In this document: one piece after another, positions 1 through 8,134 of the stretch | Layout of the letters: every line of letters starts with the position of its first letter | Position numbering within the stretch: position 1 is the first letter of the stretch | Source of the DNA: Sinorhizobium sp. 8-89 | GTDB lineage: Bacteria > Pseudomonadota > Alphaproteobacteria > Rhizobiales > Rhizobiaceae | Length of the DNA: 64,000 nt | Direction of reading: 5' to 3' | NCBI RefSeq assembly: GCF_030124325.1 | Contig: NZ_JASKLR010000009.1 | Location: 160,494-224,493, forward strand | Position numbers and translations under genes: made by a program | The notes under the pieces: model-generated | Told to the model about the DNA's origin: nothing | The model's input: only the letters and a program-made list of their open reading frames with translations | Database searches by the model: none

Positions 1-45
1 ACCTCCGGCCAAGCCTACGCCATCGACGGCGGCTGGACCATCTGA
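1..45 (+). CDS. Short-chain dehydrogenase/reductase, C-terminal end only
   Basis: Only the last 14 residues and the TGA are in the window. They read TSGQAYAIDGGWTI, the usual C-terminus of a classical SDR (the Gly-Gly-Trp ending seen in many sugar-acid and 3-oxoacyl dehydrogenases). The gene lies 29 bases upstream of the FAH-family gene in the same direction. In diketo-type L-fuconate or L-rhamnonate pathways the equivalent SDR oxidises the 2-keto-3-deoxy acid at C4 before FAH-type hydrolysis. That role is inferred from context, because the catalytic domain is outside the window. Confidence 0.75.
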   Translation, partial: TSGQAYAIDGGWTI

Positions 46-74
46 CGACAACGAAGACAGGAGAAACACTTAAT

Positions 75-917
75 ATGAAGCTCATGCGCGTCGGCCCGCT
101 TGGCCAGGAGAGACCCGCCCTGCTCGACAGGAGCGGCACGATCCGCGATCTCTCCGCCCACGTGAAGGACATAGGCGGCGCCGATATCTCGCCCGAAGGT
201 CTGGCGAAGATTGCCGCCATCGACCCGGCCTCCCTGCCGGAAATCCAGGCGGACCGCATCGGTGCCTGCGTCGCGGGTACGGGCAAGTTTATCTGCATCG
301 GCCTCAACTACTCCGATCACGCCGCGGAAAGCGGCATGACGGTGCCACCGGAGCCGGTGATCTTCATGAAGGCCACCTCCGCCATCTGCGGCCCGAATGA
401 CGACGTGCTGGTCCCGCGCAAGTCCGAAAAGACAGACTGGGAAGTCGAGCTCGGCGTCGTCATCGGCAAGACCGCAAAGTACGTCTCCGAAGCAGAGGCC
501 CTCGACTACGTCGCCGGCTACTGCGTCAGCCACGACGTGTCCGAACGCGGCTTCCAGACCGAACGTTCCGGCCAGTGGACCAAGGGCAAGTCCTGCGACA
601 CCTTCGGCCCGATCGGCCCGTGGCTGGTCACCAAGGACGAGATCGCCGATCCACAGAACCTCGGCATGTGGCTGACCGTGAACGGCGAGAAAATGCAGGA
701 CGGGACCTCCGGGACCATGGTCTACGGCGTCGCCTTCCTCGTGTCCTATCTTAGCCAGTTCATGTCGCTGCAGCCCGGCGACATCATCTCCACCGGCACG
801 CCTCCTGGGGTCGGCATGGGCATGAAGCCGCCGCGCTACCTGAAGGCCGGCGACGTCGTTGAACTCGGCATCGAAGGCCTCGGCACGCAGAAGCAGACCT
901 TCAAGGCCGACGTGTGA
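75..917 (+). CDS. Fumarylacetoacetate hydrolase family protein (probable 2,4-diketo-3-deoxy sugar-acid hydrolase)
   Basis: A 280-residue protein of the FAH superfamily. The metal-binding acidic residues are visible as E123 and E125 in DWEVELGVV and D154 in SHDVSER. The FAH signature GTPPGVGMG lies near the C-terminus. Family members of this length cleave C-C bonds of acylpyruvates, including 2,4-didehydro-3-deoxy-L-rhamnonate or fuconate, giving pyruvate and lactate. An SDR end directly upstream and an enolase-type dehydratase downstream make a three-step non-phosphorylative acid-sugar route likely. The start follows AGGAG with normal spacing, and a strong terminator follows the stop. The exact substrate cannot be read from sequence. 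Confidence 0.85.
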   Translation: MKLMRVGPLGQERPALLDRSGTIRDLSAHVKDIGGADISPEGLAKIAAIDPASLPEIQADRIGACVAGTGKFICIGLNYSDHAAESGMTVPPEPVIFMKATSAICGPNDDVLVPRKSEKTDWEVELGVVIGKTAKYVSEAEALDYVAGYCVSHDVSERGFQTERSGQWTKGKSCDTFGPIGPWLVTKDEIADPQNLGMWLTVNGEKMQDGTSGTMVYGVAFLVSYLSQFMSLQPGDIISTGTPPGVGMGMKPPRYLKAGDVVELGIEGLGTQKQTFKADV

Positions 918-939
918 TCGAGGCGAGGCATTGGAGGAA

Positions 940-966
940 GGGGTGGCGCTTCGCCGCCCCTTTTTT
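940..966 (+). terminator. Rho-independent terminator after the FAH gene
   Basis: A 9-bp stem (GGGGTGGCG at 940-948, CGCCGCCCC at 952-960, one G-U pair) with a CTT loop is followed by six T residues at 961-966. It ends the SDR-FAH transcript 22 bases after the stop codon and separates it from the GntR gene. Confidence 0.85.
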
Positions 967-1003
967 CGTTCGCCGTTATCGTTTCGCTCTTGGCTTTTGT
1001 GCG

Positions 1004-1020
1004 AACCTATAATACAGGTT
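1004..1020. promoter_or_regulatory. Putative GntR operator (inverted repeat AACCT-N7-AGGTT)
   Basis: AACCTATAATACAGGTT is a 5-bp inverted repeat with an AT-rich spacer, 22 bases before the GntR start codon. It is a reasonable autoregulatory operator for a FadR-type GntR protein. The assignment rests on symmetry and position only. Confidence 0.45.
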
Positions 1021-1042
1021 GGCGAAAGCCATAGGATAGAGA

Positions 1043-1759
1043 ATGAGCGAAACGGACACGATCACGCCATCTTCCGGTGACCTCGTCGCAGGCGCGGTCT
1101 CGCAGATTTCCGCCTTGATTCGCAAGAACCAATTGAAGCCGGGGGATCGCCTGCCCTCCGAAGCAGCCCTGACGGAAAGCCTCAACGTGTCCCGCACCGT
1201 GGTTCGCGAGGCTCTGCGTTCGCTGGCAGCGATGCGACTGATCGACCTCGGCGCCGGCAAGCGGCCCACCGTCGCCGAGCTCGACGACAGTTCCATCGCG
1301 ATGACCTTCCGGCACGGGCTTTTCACCGACCAGATCGATATCCGCCAGATCTATGACGCACGCCGCACCATCGAGGGGCGCACGGCAACGCTCGCCGCCC
1401 TGCTGCGCACCGATCAGGAGGCCAACCAGATCCTCGGCTTCGCCCGCGCCATGCAGAACCGCCTCGACCAACCGGCCGCCGTCATGGAAAACGACCTCGC
1501 CCTTCACCTGGCGATCGCGCGCGCCTCGAAGAACCCCGTCTTCGCCCTGATGATCGGCGCCTTTCAAGGCGTGATCGTCGAGAGCTGGCCGATCGGCTGG
1601 AAGGCCCGCGCCACGGACGACGAACGCGAAGCCGTGAACCGCCTGCACCTCGACCTCGCCGAGGCGATCGCCGCCGCCGATCCTCAGGCGGCCTCGACCA
1701 TCATGGACCGGCATTTCGATGAGAGCCTCAGGGCTCTCGCCCGTGCCGGCCTGACCTGA
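1043..1759 (+). CDS. GntR family (FadR/FCD) transcriptional regulator
   Basis: A 238-residue regulator with an N-terminal winged helix (about residues 12-75; LPSEAALTESLNVSRTVVREALRSL is the helix-turn-helix) followed by an all-helical FCD ligand domain (about 95-225). FCD regulators usually sense organic or sugar acids. It sits between the FAH gene and the enolase-type dehydratase, 20 bases upstream of the latter, so it probably controls this small catabolic operon and itself through the inverted repeat at 1004-1020. Confidence 0.9.
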   Translation: MSETDTITPSSGDLVAGAVSQISALIRKNQLKPGDRLPSEAALTESLNVSRTVVREALRSLAAMRLIDLGAGKRPTVAELDDSSIAMTFRHGLFTDQIDIRQIYDARRTIEGRTATLAALLRTDQEANQILGFARAMQNRLDQPAAVMENDLALHLAIARASKNPVFALMIGAFQGVIVESWPIGWKARATDDEREAVNRLHLDLAEAIAAADPQAASTIMDRHFDESLRALARAGLT

Positions 1760-1779
1760 ACCAAGAAACTGGAGTTCCC

Positions 1780-2982
1780 ATGAAAATCACAGGTCTCGAA
1801 ACCGTGCGCGTCGCCGAGCGCGCCAATCTCCTCTGGCTGCTCGTGCACACCGACGAAGGCTTGACCGGTCTCGGCGAAACCTTCTTCGGCGCGGAGACCG
1901 TCGAAGCCTACATCCACGAGTACATCGCGCCCCGCGTGATCGGCCGTGATCCGCTGGAGATCGACCGCCTCGCAGCCGACCTTGTCGGCTATATCGGCTT
2001 TCGTTCCTCCGGCGCCGAAGTGCGCGGCAACTCCGCCTTCGACATCGCGCTCTGGGATATTTTCGGAAAGGCGACGGGGCAGCCTATCGCCCAGCTTCTC
2101 GGTGGCTTCACGCGCCGCGAGATCCGCACCTATAACACCTGCGCCGGCAGCGAATACATCAAGAAGGCGACCGGCCAGACCACGTCCAACTACGGCCTTT
2201 CGACCGGCAAGGACTATGACGACCTGAACGGCTTCCTGCACCGCGGCGACGAACTGGCGCTCTCGCTGCTCGAAGACGGCATCACCGCCATGAAGATTTG
2301 GCCGTTCGACGCGGCCGCCGAAAAGACGCGCGGTCAGTACATCTCAGTCCCCGACCTCAAGCAGGCACTCGTTCCCTTCGAAAAGATCCGGGCGGCCGTC
2401 GGCGACAAGATGGACATCATGGTCGAGTTCCACTCCATGTGGCAGTTGCTGCCGGCCATGCAGATCGCCAAGGCGCTCGGTCCCTTCAACACCTTCTGGC
2501 ATGAAGATCCGATCAAGATGGACAGCCTTTCGAGCCTGAAGCGGTATGCCGAGGTCTCCCCGGCCCCGATCTCGGCCTCCGAAACGCTCGCCACCCGGTG
2601 GGGTTTCCGCGACTATCTCGAAACCGGCGGGGCCGGCATCGTCATGCTCGACATATCCTGGTGCGGAGGGCTCTCGGAAGCCCGCAAGGTCGCGTCGATG
2701 GCCGAAGCCTGGCACCTGCCCGTCGCCCCCCATGACTGCACCGGACCGGTGGTGCTCTGCGCCTCGACCCATCTGTCGCTCAACGCGCCCAATGCATTGG
2801 TCCAGGAAAGCGTGCGCGCCTTCTACAACACCTGGTATCGCGATCTTGTGACCGCGCTGCCGGAAGTGAAGAACGGGATGATCACGGTTCCCCCCGGTCC
2901 GGGGCTTGGCATGGAGCTACACCCCGACATGGAGAAGATATTCACAGTCAGCCGCCGCATGTCCGATGCCTCGGGCATCTGA
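1780..2982 (+). CDS. Enolase-superfamily acid-sugar dehydratase (mandelate racemase/muconate lactonizing family)
   Basis: A 400-residue protein with the enolase-superfamily capping domain (1-120) and TIM barrel. Visible active-site candidates are K172 (MKIWPF), metal ligands E216 (VEFHS), E242 (WHEDP) and E268 (SETL), and the C-terminal H318-D319 (APHDCTGP). This pattern fits dehydratases of aldonic or uronic acids, which abstract the C2 proton and give a 2-keto-3-deoxy acid. It follows the GntR gene by 20 bases and ends at a hairpin shared with dctP. With the neighbouring FAH and SDR genes it would supply the first step of an L-fuconate/L-rhamnonate-like pathway. The substrate is inferred. 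Confidence 0.85.
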   Translation: MKITGLETVRVAERANLLWLLVHTDEGLTGLGETFFGAETVEAYIHEYIAPRVIGRDPLEIDRLAADLVGYIGFRSSGAEVRGNSAFDIALWDIFGKATGQPIAQLLGGFTRREIRTYNTCAGSEYIKKATGQTTSNYGLSTGKDYDDLNGFLHRGDELALSLLEDGITAMKIWPFDAAAEKTRGQYISVPDLKQALVPFEKIRAAVGDKMDIMVEFHSMWQLLPAMQIAKALGPFNTFWHEDPIKMDSLSSLKRYAEVSPAPISASETLATRWGFRDYLETGGAGIVMLDISWCGGLSEARKVASMAEAWHLPVAPHDCTGPVVLCASTHLSLNAPNALVQESVRAFYNTWYRDLVTALPEVKNGMITVPPGPGLGMELHPDMEKIFTVSRRMSDASGI

Positions 2983-3041
2983 CCGACGTGACGGCATTTG
3001 TGCGGGGCAAGCCTTATCGAGACGCACAACATAACAACATA

Positions 3042-3080
3042 GAAGAAGCCCGCAGCGGCGACCGCTGCGAGCTTCTTTCT
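3042..3080. terminator. Bidirectional terminator between the dehydratase and dctP
   Basis: GAAGAAGC and GCAGCGG at 3042-3058 pair with CCGCTGC and GCTTCTT at 3062-3077, giving a long two-part stem with a three-base loop. T-rich sequence follows on both strands. It lies between convergent genes, so it probably ends both transcripts. Confidence 0.8.
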
Positions 3081-3113
3081 TGGCGCGGTCCCGAAGGACC
3101 GCCACCAGGGAGA

Positions 3114-4118
3114 TTACTTGCGGATCTCGGCGAGTTCGGCCAGGACTGCGTCCACGACGGCAGCACCGATCTCGTCCATGTGCTTTTGGTAAACAACCAT
3201 CGACTTCTCGCGGATGCGGGTCTGTTCTTCCGGAGACAGGACGTTCACTTCGAGACCGGCAGCCTTGATCTTCTCCAGCGACTTCTTGTTCAGGTCGGCG
3301 ATGACCTGACGCTCGACGTCGCGGCCGACGACGGCGCATTCACGAAGGGCTGCCTGCTCTTCCGGGGTGTAGGTGTCGAAGATGGCCTTCGAGAACAGGA
3401 AGAGGAACGGCGTGTAGGCGTGGTTGGTCTCGGTGATGTACTTCTGCACTTCGAAGAACTTCGAGGTGTCGATCGTCACATACGGGTTTTCCTGGGCGTC
3501 GATCGTTTTGGTCTCGAGAGCCGAGAACACCTCGCCGAAGGCCATCGGCGTGGCGTTCGCACCGAGGTTCTGGAAGGTGTCGAGGAAGATGTTGTTCTGC
3601 ATGACGCGGACCTTCAGGCCCGAGAAGTCTTCCCACTTCGTGACCGGGCGCACGGAGTTCGACAGGTTGCGGAAACCATTTTCCCAGTAAGCGAGGTTGA
3701 CGAGACCGACGGCTGCCAGCTTCTCGTCCATCATCTCGCCGAACTTGCCGTCGAGAACCTTGTAGGCTTCCTCGGCATTGGCGAAGAGGAAAGGCAGGTC
3801 GAAGACGCCGAGAGCCGGCTCGATGCCGACGAGCGGCGACGACGAGGTCACGACAGCTTCCTGAACGCCCGAACGGAGCGCCTGGGTAGCCTGCAAGTCG
3901 CCGCCGAGAGCACCGCCCCAGAAGGCGGTCAGCTTGAGCTTGCCGCCGGACTTCTCGTCCAGGCACTTCTGCATGGCTTCGATACCGTTGCCGACCGGGT
4001 GGTCGGCGTTGATGCCGTTCGACACCCGGATGTTGCGGTCGTTGAACTCGGCGAATGCCGGAGCAGAAGCCATGCAGGCGAATGCAATGGCGGTCGTGGC
4101 GAGTAGAAGTTTTCTCAT
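3114..4118 (-). CDS. dctP: TRAP transporter substrate-binding protein DctP
   Basis: A 334-residue periplasmic binding protein of the DctP family. The start at 4118 is chosen because GGGAGGGA precedes that ATG and the protein then opens with a clean Sec signal peptide, MRKLLLATTAIAFACMASA, cleaved after AFA. The conserved DctP core is present: SNGINADHPVGNG, then a VRVMQN region with the carboxylate-binding arginine, then NPYVTIDTSKFFEVQKYI. It is the last gene of the FAH-dctQ-dctM-dctP operon. The cargo is probably the sugar acid degraded by the adjacent genes, which is inference. Confidence 0.92.
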   Translation of the reverse strand: MRKLLLATTAIAFACMASAPAFAEFNDRNIRVSNGINADHPVGNGIEAMQKCLDEKSGGKLKLTAFWGGALGGDLQATQALRSGVQEAVVTSSSPLVGIEPALGVFDLPFLFANAEEAYKVLDGKFGEMMDEKLAAVGLVNLAYWENGFRNLSNSVRPVTKWEDFSGLKVRVMQNNIFLDTFQNLGANATPMAFGEVFSALETKTIDAQENPYVTIDTSKFFEVQKYITETNHAYTPFLFLFSKAIFDTYTPEEQAALRECAVVGRDVERQVIADLNKKSLEKIKAAGLEVNVLSPEEQTRIREKSMVVYQKHMDEIGAAVVDAVLAELAEIRK

Positions 4119-4165
4119 GATATCCCTCCCGAGGATCGTTGTTTGAGAAGATTGAGGGTTGTCCA

Positions 4166-5443
4166 TCACCGCAGCCATTGGGCGGGCACGGTGATGATTT
4201 CAGGGAACAGTACGAGCAGCATCAGCAGCGCCGTCTGGGCCAGCAGGAAGGGCAGAATGCCGATCGTGACCTTTCCGAGCGGAACTCGACCGACGCCGCT
4301 CACGACGTTCAGAACGACGCCCACCGGCGGGGTGATCAGGCCGATGCAGCAGTTCATGACGAACATCACGCCGAAGTAGATCGGGTCGATGCCTGCCTGC
4401 TTGATGATCGGCATGAGGACGGGCGTGAGGATCAGGATCGACGGCGTCAGGTCGAGAGCCGTGCCGACGATCAGGACCAGGATCATGATCGCGAACATCA
4501 GGAGCCTCGGGCGGTCGATCAGCGGCTCGATATAGCCCGTGATCTCGGTCGGAATGTTCGCGGCCGTGATAAGCCATGCGGAGACGAGCGCCGCGCAGAC
4601 CAGGAACATGATGACCGCAGTCGTCTTGGCGGCCTGCAGGATGACCCGCGGCAAGTCGCGCGGCTTCAGTTCGCGGTAGATGAACATGCCGACGAAAAGA
4701 GCATAGAAGGCCGCGATCACGGCAGCTTCGGTCGGCGTCACGACCCCGGCCTTGATACCGCCGAGAATGATCACCGGCATGCCGAGCGCCCAGGCGGCGC
4801 GCCCGGTCGCATTGAGGCGCGCGGACATCGGAGCCTTGGGCAGCGGCTGGATGTTGTCCTTGCGTACGACGAACTGCCAGGTGAGCATCAACGACAGGCC
4901 CATCAGCAGGCCGGGCACGATGCCCGCCATGAAGAGCTGGGTGATCGATACGTTGGCCGACACGCCGAACACGATGAACGCCATGGATGGCGGGATGACG
5001 GGGGCAATGATGCCGCCGGACGCGATGAGGCCCGCGGAACGCGGCACGTTGTAACCGGCTTTCGCCATCATGGGGATCAGGATTGCGGCAAGGGCAGCGG
5101 TGTCGGCAGCGGCCGAACCCGAAATACTCGCCATGATGACGGCAGCCATGATCGCCACGATGCCGAGACCGCCACGAATGTGGCCGACGCAGGCGATCGC
5201 GAACTCGATGATGCGCTTGGACAGACCGCCCGAGTTCATCAACTCGCCGGCGAGAACGAAGAACGGGATGGCCAGCAGCGTGAAGGTGTCGGCACCGATG
5301 ATCATGTTCTGCGCGATGATCTGGCTGTTGAACATCCCCATGAACCACATGAGGACGACGCCACAGAACATCAGGGCGAATGCAACCGGCACGCCGATCG
5401 CCATGGCTCCGACGAGGGAGGCAATAAATACGAGAAGAGTCAT
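4166..5443 (-). CDS. dctM: TRAP transporter large permease DctM
   Basis: A 425-residue integral membrane protein with about 12 hydrophobic segments, matching the usual DctM length. It starts MTLLVFIASLVGAMAIGVP and carries the family motif IPFFVLAGELMNSGG. The large permease forms the Na+-coupled transport channel with DctQ. Its ATG overlaps the dctQ stop as ATGA, implying translational coupling. It ends 47 bases before dctP. Confidence 0.95.
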   Translation of the reverse strand: MTLLVFIASLVGAMAIGVPVAFALMFCGVVLMWFMGMFNSQIIAQNMIIGADTFTLLAIPFFVLAGELMNSGGLSKRIIEFAIACVGHIRGGLGIVAIMAAVIMASISGSAAADTAALAAILIPMMAKAGYNVPRSAGLIASGGIIAPVIPPSMAFIVFGVSANVSITQLFMAGIVPGLLMGLSLMLTWQFVVRKDNIQPLPKAPMSARLNATGRAAWALGMPVIILGGIKAGVVTPTEAAVIAAFYALFVGMFIYRELKPRDLPRVILQAAKTTAVIMFLVCAALVSAWLITAANIPTEITGYIEPLIDRPRLLMFAIMILVLIVGTALDLTPSILILTPVLMPIIKQAGIDPIYFGVMFVMNCCIGLITPPVGVVLNVVSGVGRVPLGKVTIGILPFLLAQTALLMLLVLFPEIITVPAQWLR

Positions 5444-5976
5444 CAGCTACGCTCGGCCAGATGTTCGAGGGACATGTTTTCGCCGGCGAAGGCGGCAAGT
5501 TCTTCCTCGGTCACGCGACCTGTCAGAAGGCGAATGAGGCGTTCCAGGGCGATGATCACGCAGCCGGCGCCGGTGAAGAAGCCGATGCCGTAAACGAAGC
5601 CCATGGAAAGGCCCGTCACCGGTGCACTCATGCTCCAGTTGATCGGGAACTGCTTCCAGGTGCCCCAGAAGAAGATGGCGGAAACGCCGATGATCACCAC
5701 GTTGCTGACGGCCATGCAGATAATGCGACCCTTGCGGCCAAACAGTGCCACGAGGGTCTCCACGCCCATGTGCCCGTGTTCTCGGAACGCCACCACGGCG
5801 CCGATGAAGGTCACCCAGACGAAGAAGTAACGCGCCAATTCGTCCGACACGGTCAGTCCGGAATTCATGGCGTAGCGCATGACGACGTTGACGAAAACCA
5901 TGACCGCCATCCCCGAAAGAAGGATGATCAGCAGGAATTCGAGAGCTTTGTAGAATAGATCGATTGCCTTTTGCAC
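5443..5976 (-). CDS. dctQ: TRAP transporter small permease DctQ
   Basis: A 177-residue, four-helix membrane protein. The GTG start at 5976 is preferred because GGGGAGGA lies four bases upstream and the protein then begins VQKAIDLFYKALEFLLIILL, a normal DctQ N-terminus. Extending to an upstream ATG adds an unrelated stretch that overlaps the preceding gene. It lies between the XylX-like gene and dctM in a tight operon. Confidence 0.9.
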   Translation of the reverse strand: MQKAIDLFYKALEFLLIILLSGMAVMVFVNVVMRYAMNSGLTVSDELARYFFVWVTFIGAVVAFREHGHMGVETLVALFGRKGRIICMAVSNVVIIGVSAIFFWGTWKQFPINWSMSAPVTGLSMGFVYGIGFFTGAGCVIIALERLIRLLTGRVTEEELAAFAGENMSLEHLAERS

Positions 5977-5998
5977 TCGGTCCTCCCCTATTCGAAAA

Positions 5999-7165
5999 TT
6001 ACAAGAGGCCGCGCTTGGCGAGATTTCGCATGAGGGCGCCGACCCCGAAAGTCCATTCCGGGCAGGCATCACAGCGATCAACCCAGTTCACCAGACGCCC
6101 GAGCTTCGGCATCGATATTTCCACCCGGTCGCCCACTTCGTGCGTGAAGCCCTGTCCGACGCCACGGCGATCTTTCACCGGCGCGAACATGGTGCCGAGG
6201 AACAGCACTGCGCCGTCCGGATACTGGTGATTGCGGTTGCGCAGTTGCGACACCAGGTTTTCCGGGCTGCGGCTGATCGCTTCCATCGGGCTTTCGCCGG
6301 TCATCTCGAAACCGTCCTCGCCCTTGACCAGCAGCGTGACGCGAACCTTGCGCAGATCGTCGATGGTGAAATTCTCGTCGAACAGGCGAATGAACGGGCC
6401 GATCGAGCAGGACGCATTGTTGTCCTTCGCCTTGCCGAGCAGCAAGGCAGAACGGCCTTCGACATCACGAAGGTTCACGTCGTTGCCGAGCGTGGCGCCG
6501 AGGATCGCGCCGTCGGAGCGAACTGCGAGCACGACTTCCGGTTCGGGATTGTTCCACTGCGAGATCGGATGAATGCCGACCGTGTCGCCACAGCCGACGG
6601 AGGACATGGGCTGCGACTTCGTGAAGATCTCGGCGTCGGGGCCGATTCCGACTTCGAGGTACTGCGACCAGAGATTCATGTCCTGCAGCAGCGCCTTGAC
6701 CTTCGCCGCCTGCTCCGAACCGGCCACGAGACCGCGCAAGCTGTCGCCGAGCACCGGCGCCAGCCGTTCGCGGATTTCGCGTGCCCGGGAGGGATCGCCC
6801 TTGGCCTGCTCCTCGATCACCCGCTCGAGCATGCTGTCGGCGAAGGTGACGCCGGCCGCCTTGATCGCCTGAAGGTCGATCGGCGCCAGAAGTTCGCCTG
6901 CCTTGCCGGAGAGGAAATCGTCGAGAGGGCCGAGATCGGCAAGACCGGTCGCGGATTTCAGCCTGTCGACCAGCCGATCCTGCTCGAACAGGAAGGAAAC
7001 GGTAGCGGCGATGGTTGTCAGGTCAAGCAAGCGTCCGTCGCGCAGCAGTACCGGGCAAGGGCCATCGACGGCCTTCGACCACACACGCCCGACCAGAACG
7101 GCCTGCGCTGCGTCTTCCGGCAAAATCGCGGCCGCGGATAGTGAATGCTTGGAAACCAAGTCCAT
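5999..7165 (-). CDS. XylX/AraD1-like FAH-fold 2-keto-3-deoxy sugar-acid dehydratase
   Basis: A 388-residue protein, longer than typical FAH hydrolases because of an N-terminal extension, as in the 2-keto-3-deoxy-pentonate dehydratases of the Weimberg-type pathway. The metal site is visible in PEPEVVLAV (two acidic ligands) and GNDVNLRD. It is the first gene of the operon encoding the TRAP transporter and starts at an ATG directly after GGGAGG; a TTG two codons later would have better spacing. The probable role is conversion of a 2-keto-3-deoxy acid to a semialdehyde. The exact substrate is not readable. Confidence 0.75.
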   Translation of the reverse strand: MDLVSKHSLSAAAILPEDAAQAVLVGRVWSKAVDGPCPVLLRDGRLLDLTTIAATVSFLFEQDRLVDRLKSATGLADLGPLDDFLSGKAGELLAPIDLQAIKAAGVTFADSMLERVIEEQAKGDPSRAREIRERLAPVLGDSLRGLVAGSEQAAKVKALLQDMNLWSQYLEVGIGPDAEIFTKSQPMSSVGCGDTVGIHPISQWNNPEPEVVLAVRSDGAILGATLGNDVNLRDVEGRSALLLGKAKDNNASCSIGPFIRLFDENFTIDDLRKVRVTLLVKGEDGFEMTGESPMEAISRSPENLVSQLRNRNHQYPDGAVLFLGTMFAPVKDRRGVGQGFTHEVGDRVEISMPKLGRLVNWVDRCDACPEWTFGVGALMRNLAKRGLL

Positions 7166-7216
7166 CCTCCCTTTTCGAATGTCTCCCAGGCAGCGGCCTC
7201 CTGCTGCCTTGCCTTA

Positions 7217-7235
7217 TTGTCAGGATGTCTGACAA
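7217..7235. promoter_or_regulatory. Putative GntR operator upstream of the FAH-dctQMP operon
   Basis: TTGTCAGGATGTCTGACAA is a 7-bp perfect inverted repeat with a 5-base spacer, 52 bases upstream of the dehydratase start. Its half-site (TTGTCAGA/TCTGACAA) recurs almost unchanged at 9634-9652 in the divergent promoter region of the same cluster. The GntR gene lies between them, so both are probable sites for that regulator. Confidence 0.6.
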
Positions 7236-7382
7236 CGCTCCTCAATCGTTTTAGTCGGACTCCGTCGCACTGTCCAGCGTCCAAATCACGGCTTGTTCAA
7301 AAAGCCACCACGATCGAGGCTCTCACCACCGCTTCCGCAACCTCTCGACGGTTCTGGCCTCGAGTTCTAATCAGATGCGACC

Positions 7383-8090
7383 TCAATAGCTCTCGAGCGT
7401 CAGGTCGAGCCGCTTCGCCGCGCCCAACAGGTGCATCTTCATCGCTTCGCGCGCCCGCTTCGGATCCCGGCTGGCAATGGCGTCGCGCAAGGCGACATGC
7501 TCCTCGATCGTCACCTCGACGATCTCCTCGAGAACCGCGGCCGCCCGCGCGGCATCGATCGCCAGGCTGATGCGCTCCGCGATGAACCCGATGAAGACCG
7601 AGAAGTACTCGTTTCCGGTGGCGGCAGCGACTGCGCGGTGAAACGCGAGGTCGGCGACAATGCCTTCCGCCGTCCACTTTTCCCCGCCGCTCATGCTGGC
7701 GAGCGCCTCGTCGATACGCTGAAGATCGTCGGCCGTGTGGTGCAGCGCGGCCAGGCCCGCGGCCTCGATTTCCAGCGGCACGCGCAACTGAAAGAGGTCG
7801 CGGAAGCTTTGGCGGTCGGCCAGGTCATCCTGCTCGATGCGGATCGGCCGTGCGTGGGCCTCGGTGACGAAGGCACCGACACCCTGGCGCGTCTCGACCA
7901 GTCCTTCGTTGCGGAGCTGGGCAATCGCCTCGCGCACCACGGACCGGCTCACGCCCAGCGCCTTGGCCAGAAAGTGTTCGGTCGGCAGCTTCTCGCCGGG
8001 ACGCATCCGGCCTTCCGTGATGTCGCGCGCAATCTGGCCGGCAATGCGTGCCGGCAGATGTTCACTTCGCCTGATATGTCCGAATTCCAT
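7383..8090 (-). CDS. GntR family (FadR/FCD) transcriptional regulator of the sugar-acid regulon
   Basis: A 235-residue regulator from the ATG at 8090 (MEFGHIRRSEHLPARIAGQ). A longer reading to 8162 would overlap the upstream flavoprotein gene and is less likely. The winged helix spans about residues 10-75 (EKLPTEHFLAKALGVSRSVVREAIAQL), followed by an FCD domain with the conserved acidic and histidine positions. It follows the FAD-oxidase gene by 44 bases. It is flanked by two TTGTCAGA-type operators, at 7217-7235 and 9634-9652, which implies control of both the transporter operon and the divergent catabolic operon. Confidence 0.88.
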   Translation of the reverse strand: MEFGHIRRSEHLPARIAGQIARDITEGRMRPGEKLPTEHFLAKALGVSRSVVREAIAQLRNEGLVETRQGVGAFVTEAHARPIRIEQDDLADRQSFRDLFQLRVPLEIEAAGLAALHHTADDLQRIDEALASMSGGEKWTAEGIVADLAFHRAVAAATGNEYFSVFIGFIAERISLAIDAARAAAVLEEIVEVTIEEHVALRDAIASRDPKRAREAMKMHLLGAAKRLDLTLESY

Positions 8091-8134
8091 GATCTTTACG
8101 TCCCGCCTCCTCCGCGTCACGTGAGGGTTTTCTA

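Noticed and set aside
4139..5593. Long open frame (about 480 codons) on the + strand through the TRAP permease genes
   Set aside because: It is antisense to dctM and dctQ, has Asp/His/Arg-rich low-complexity composition typical of reverse frames in GC-rich genes, and no family features.
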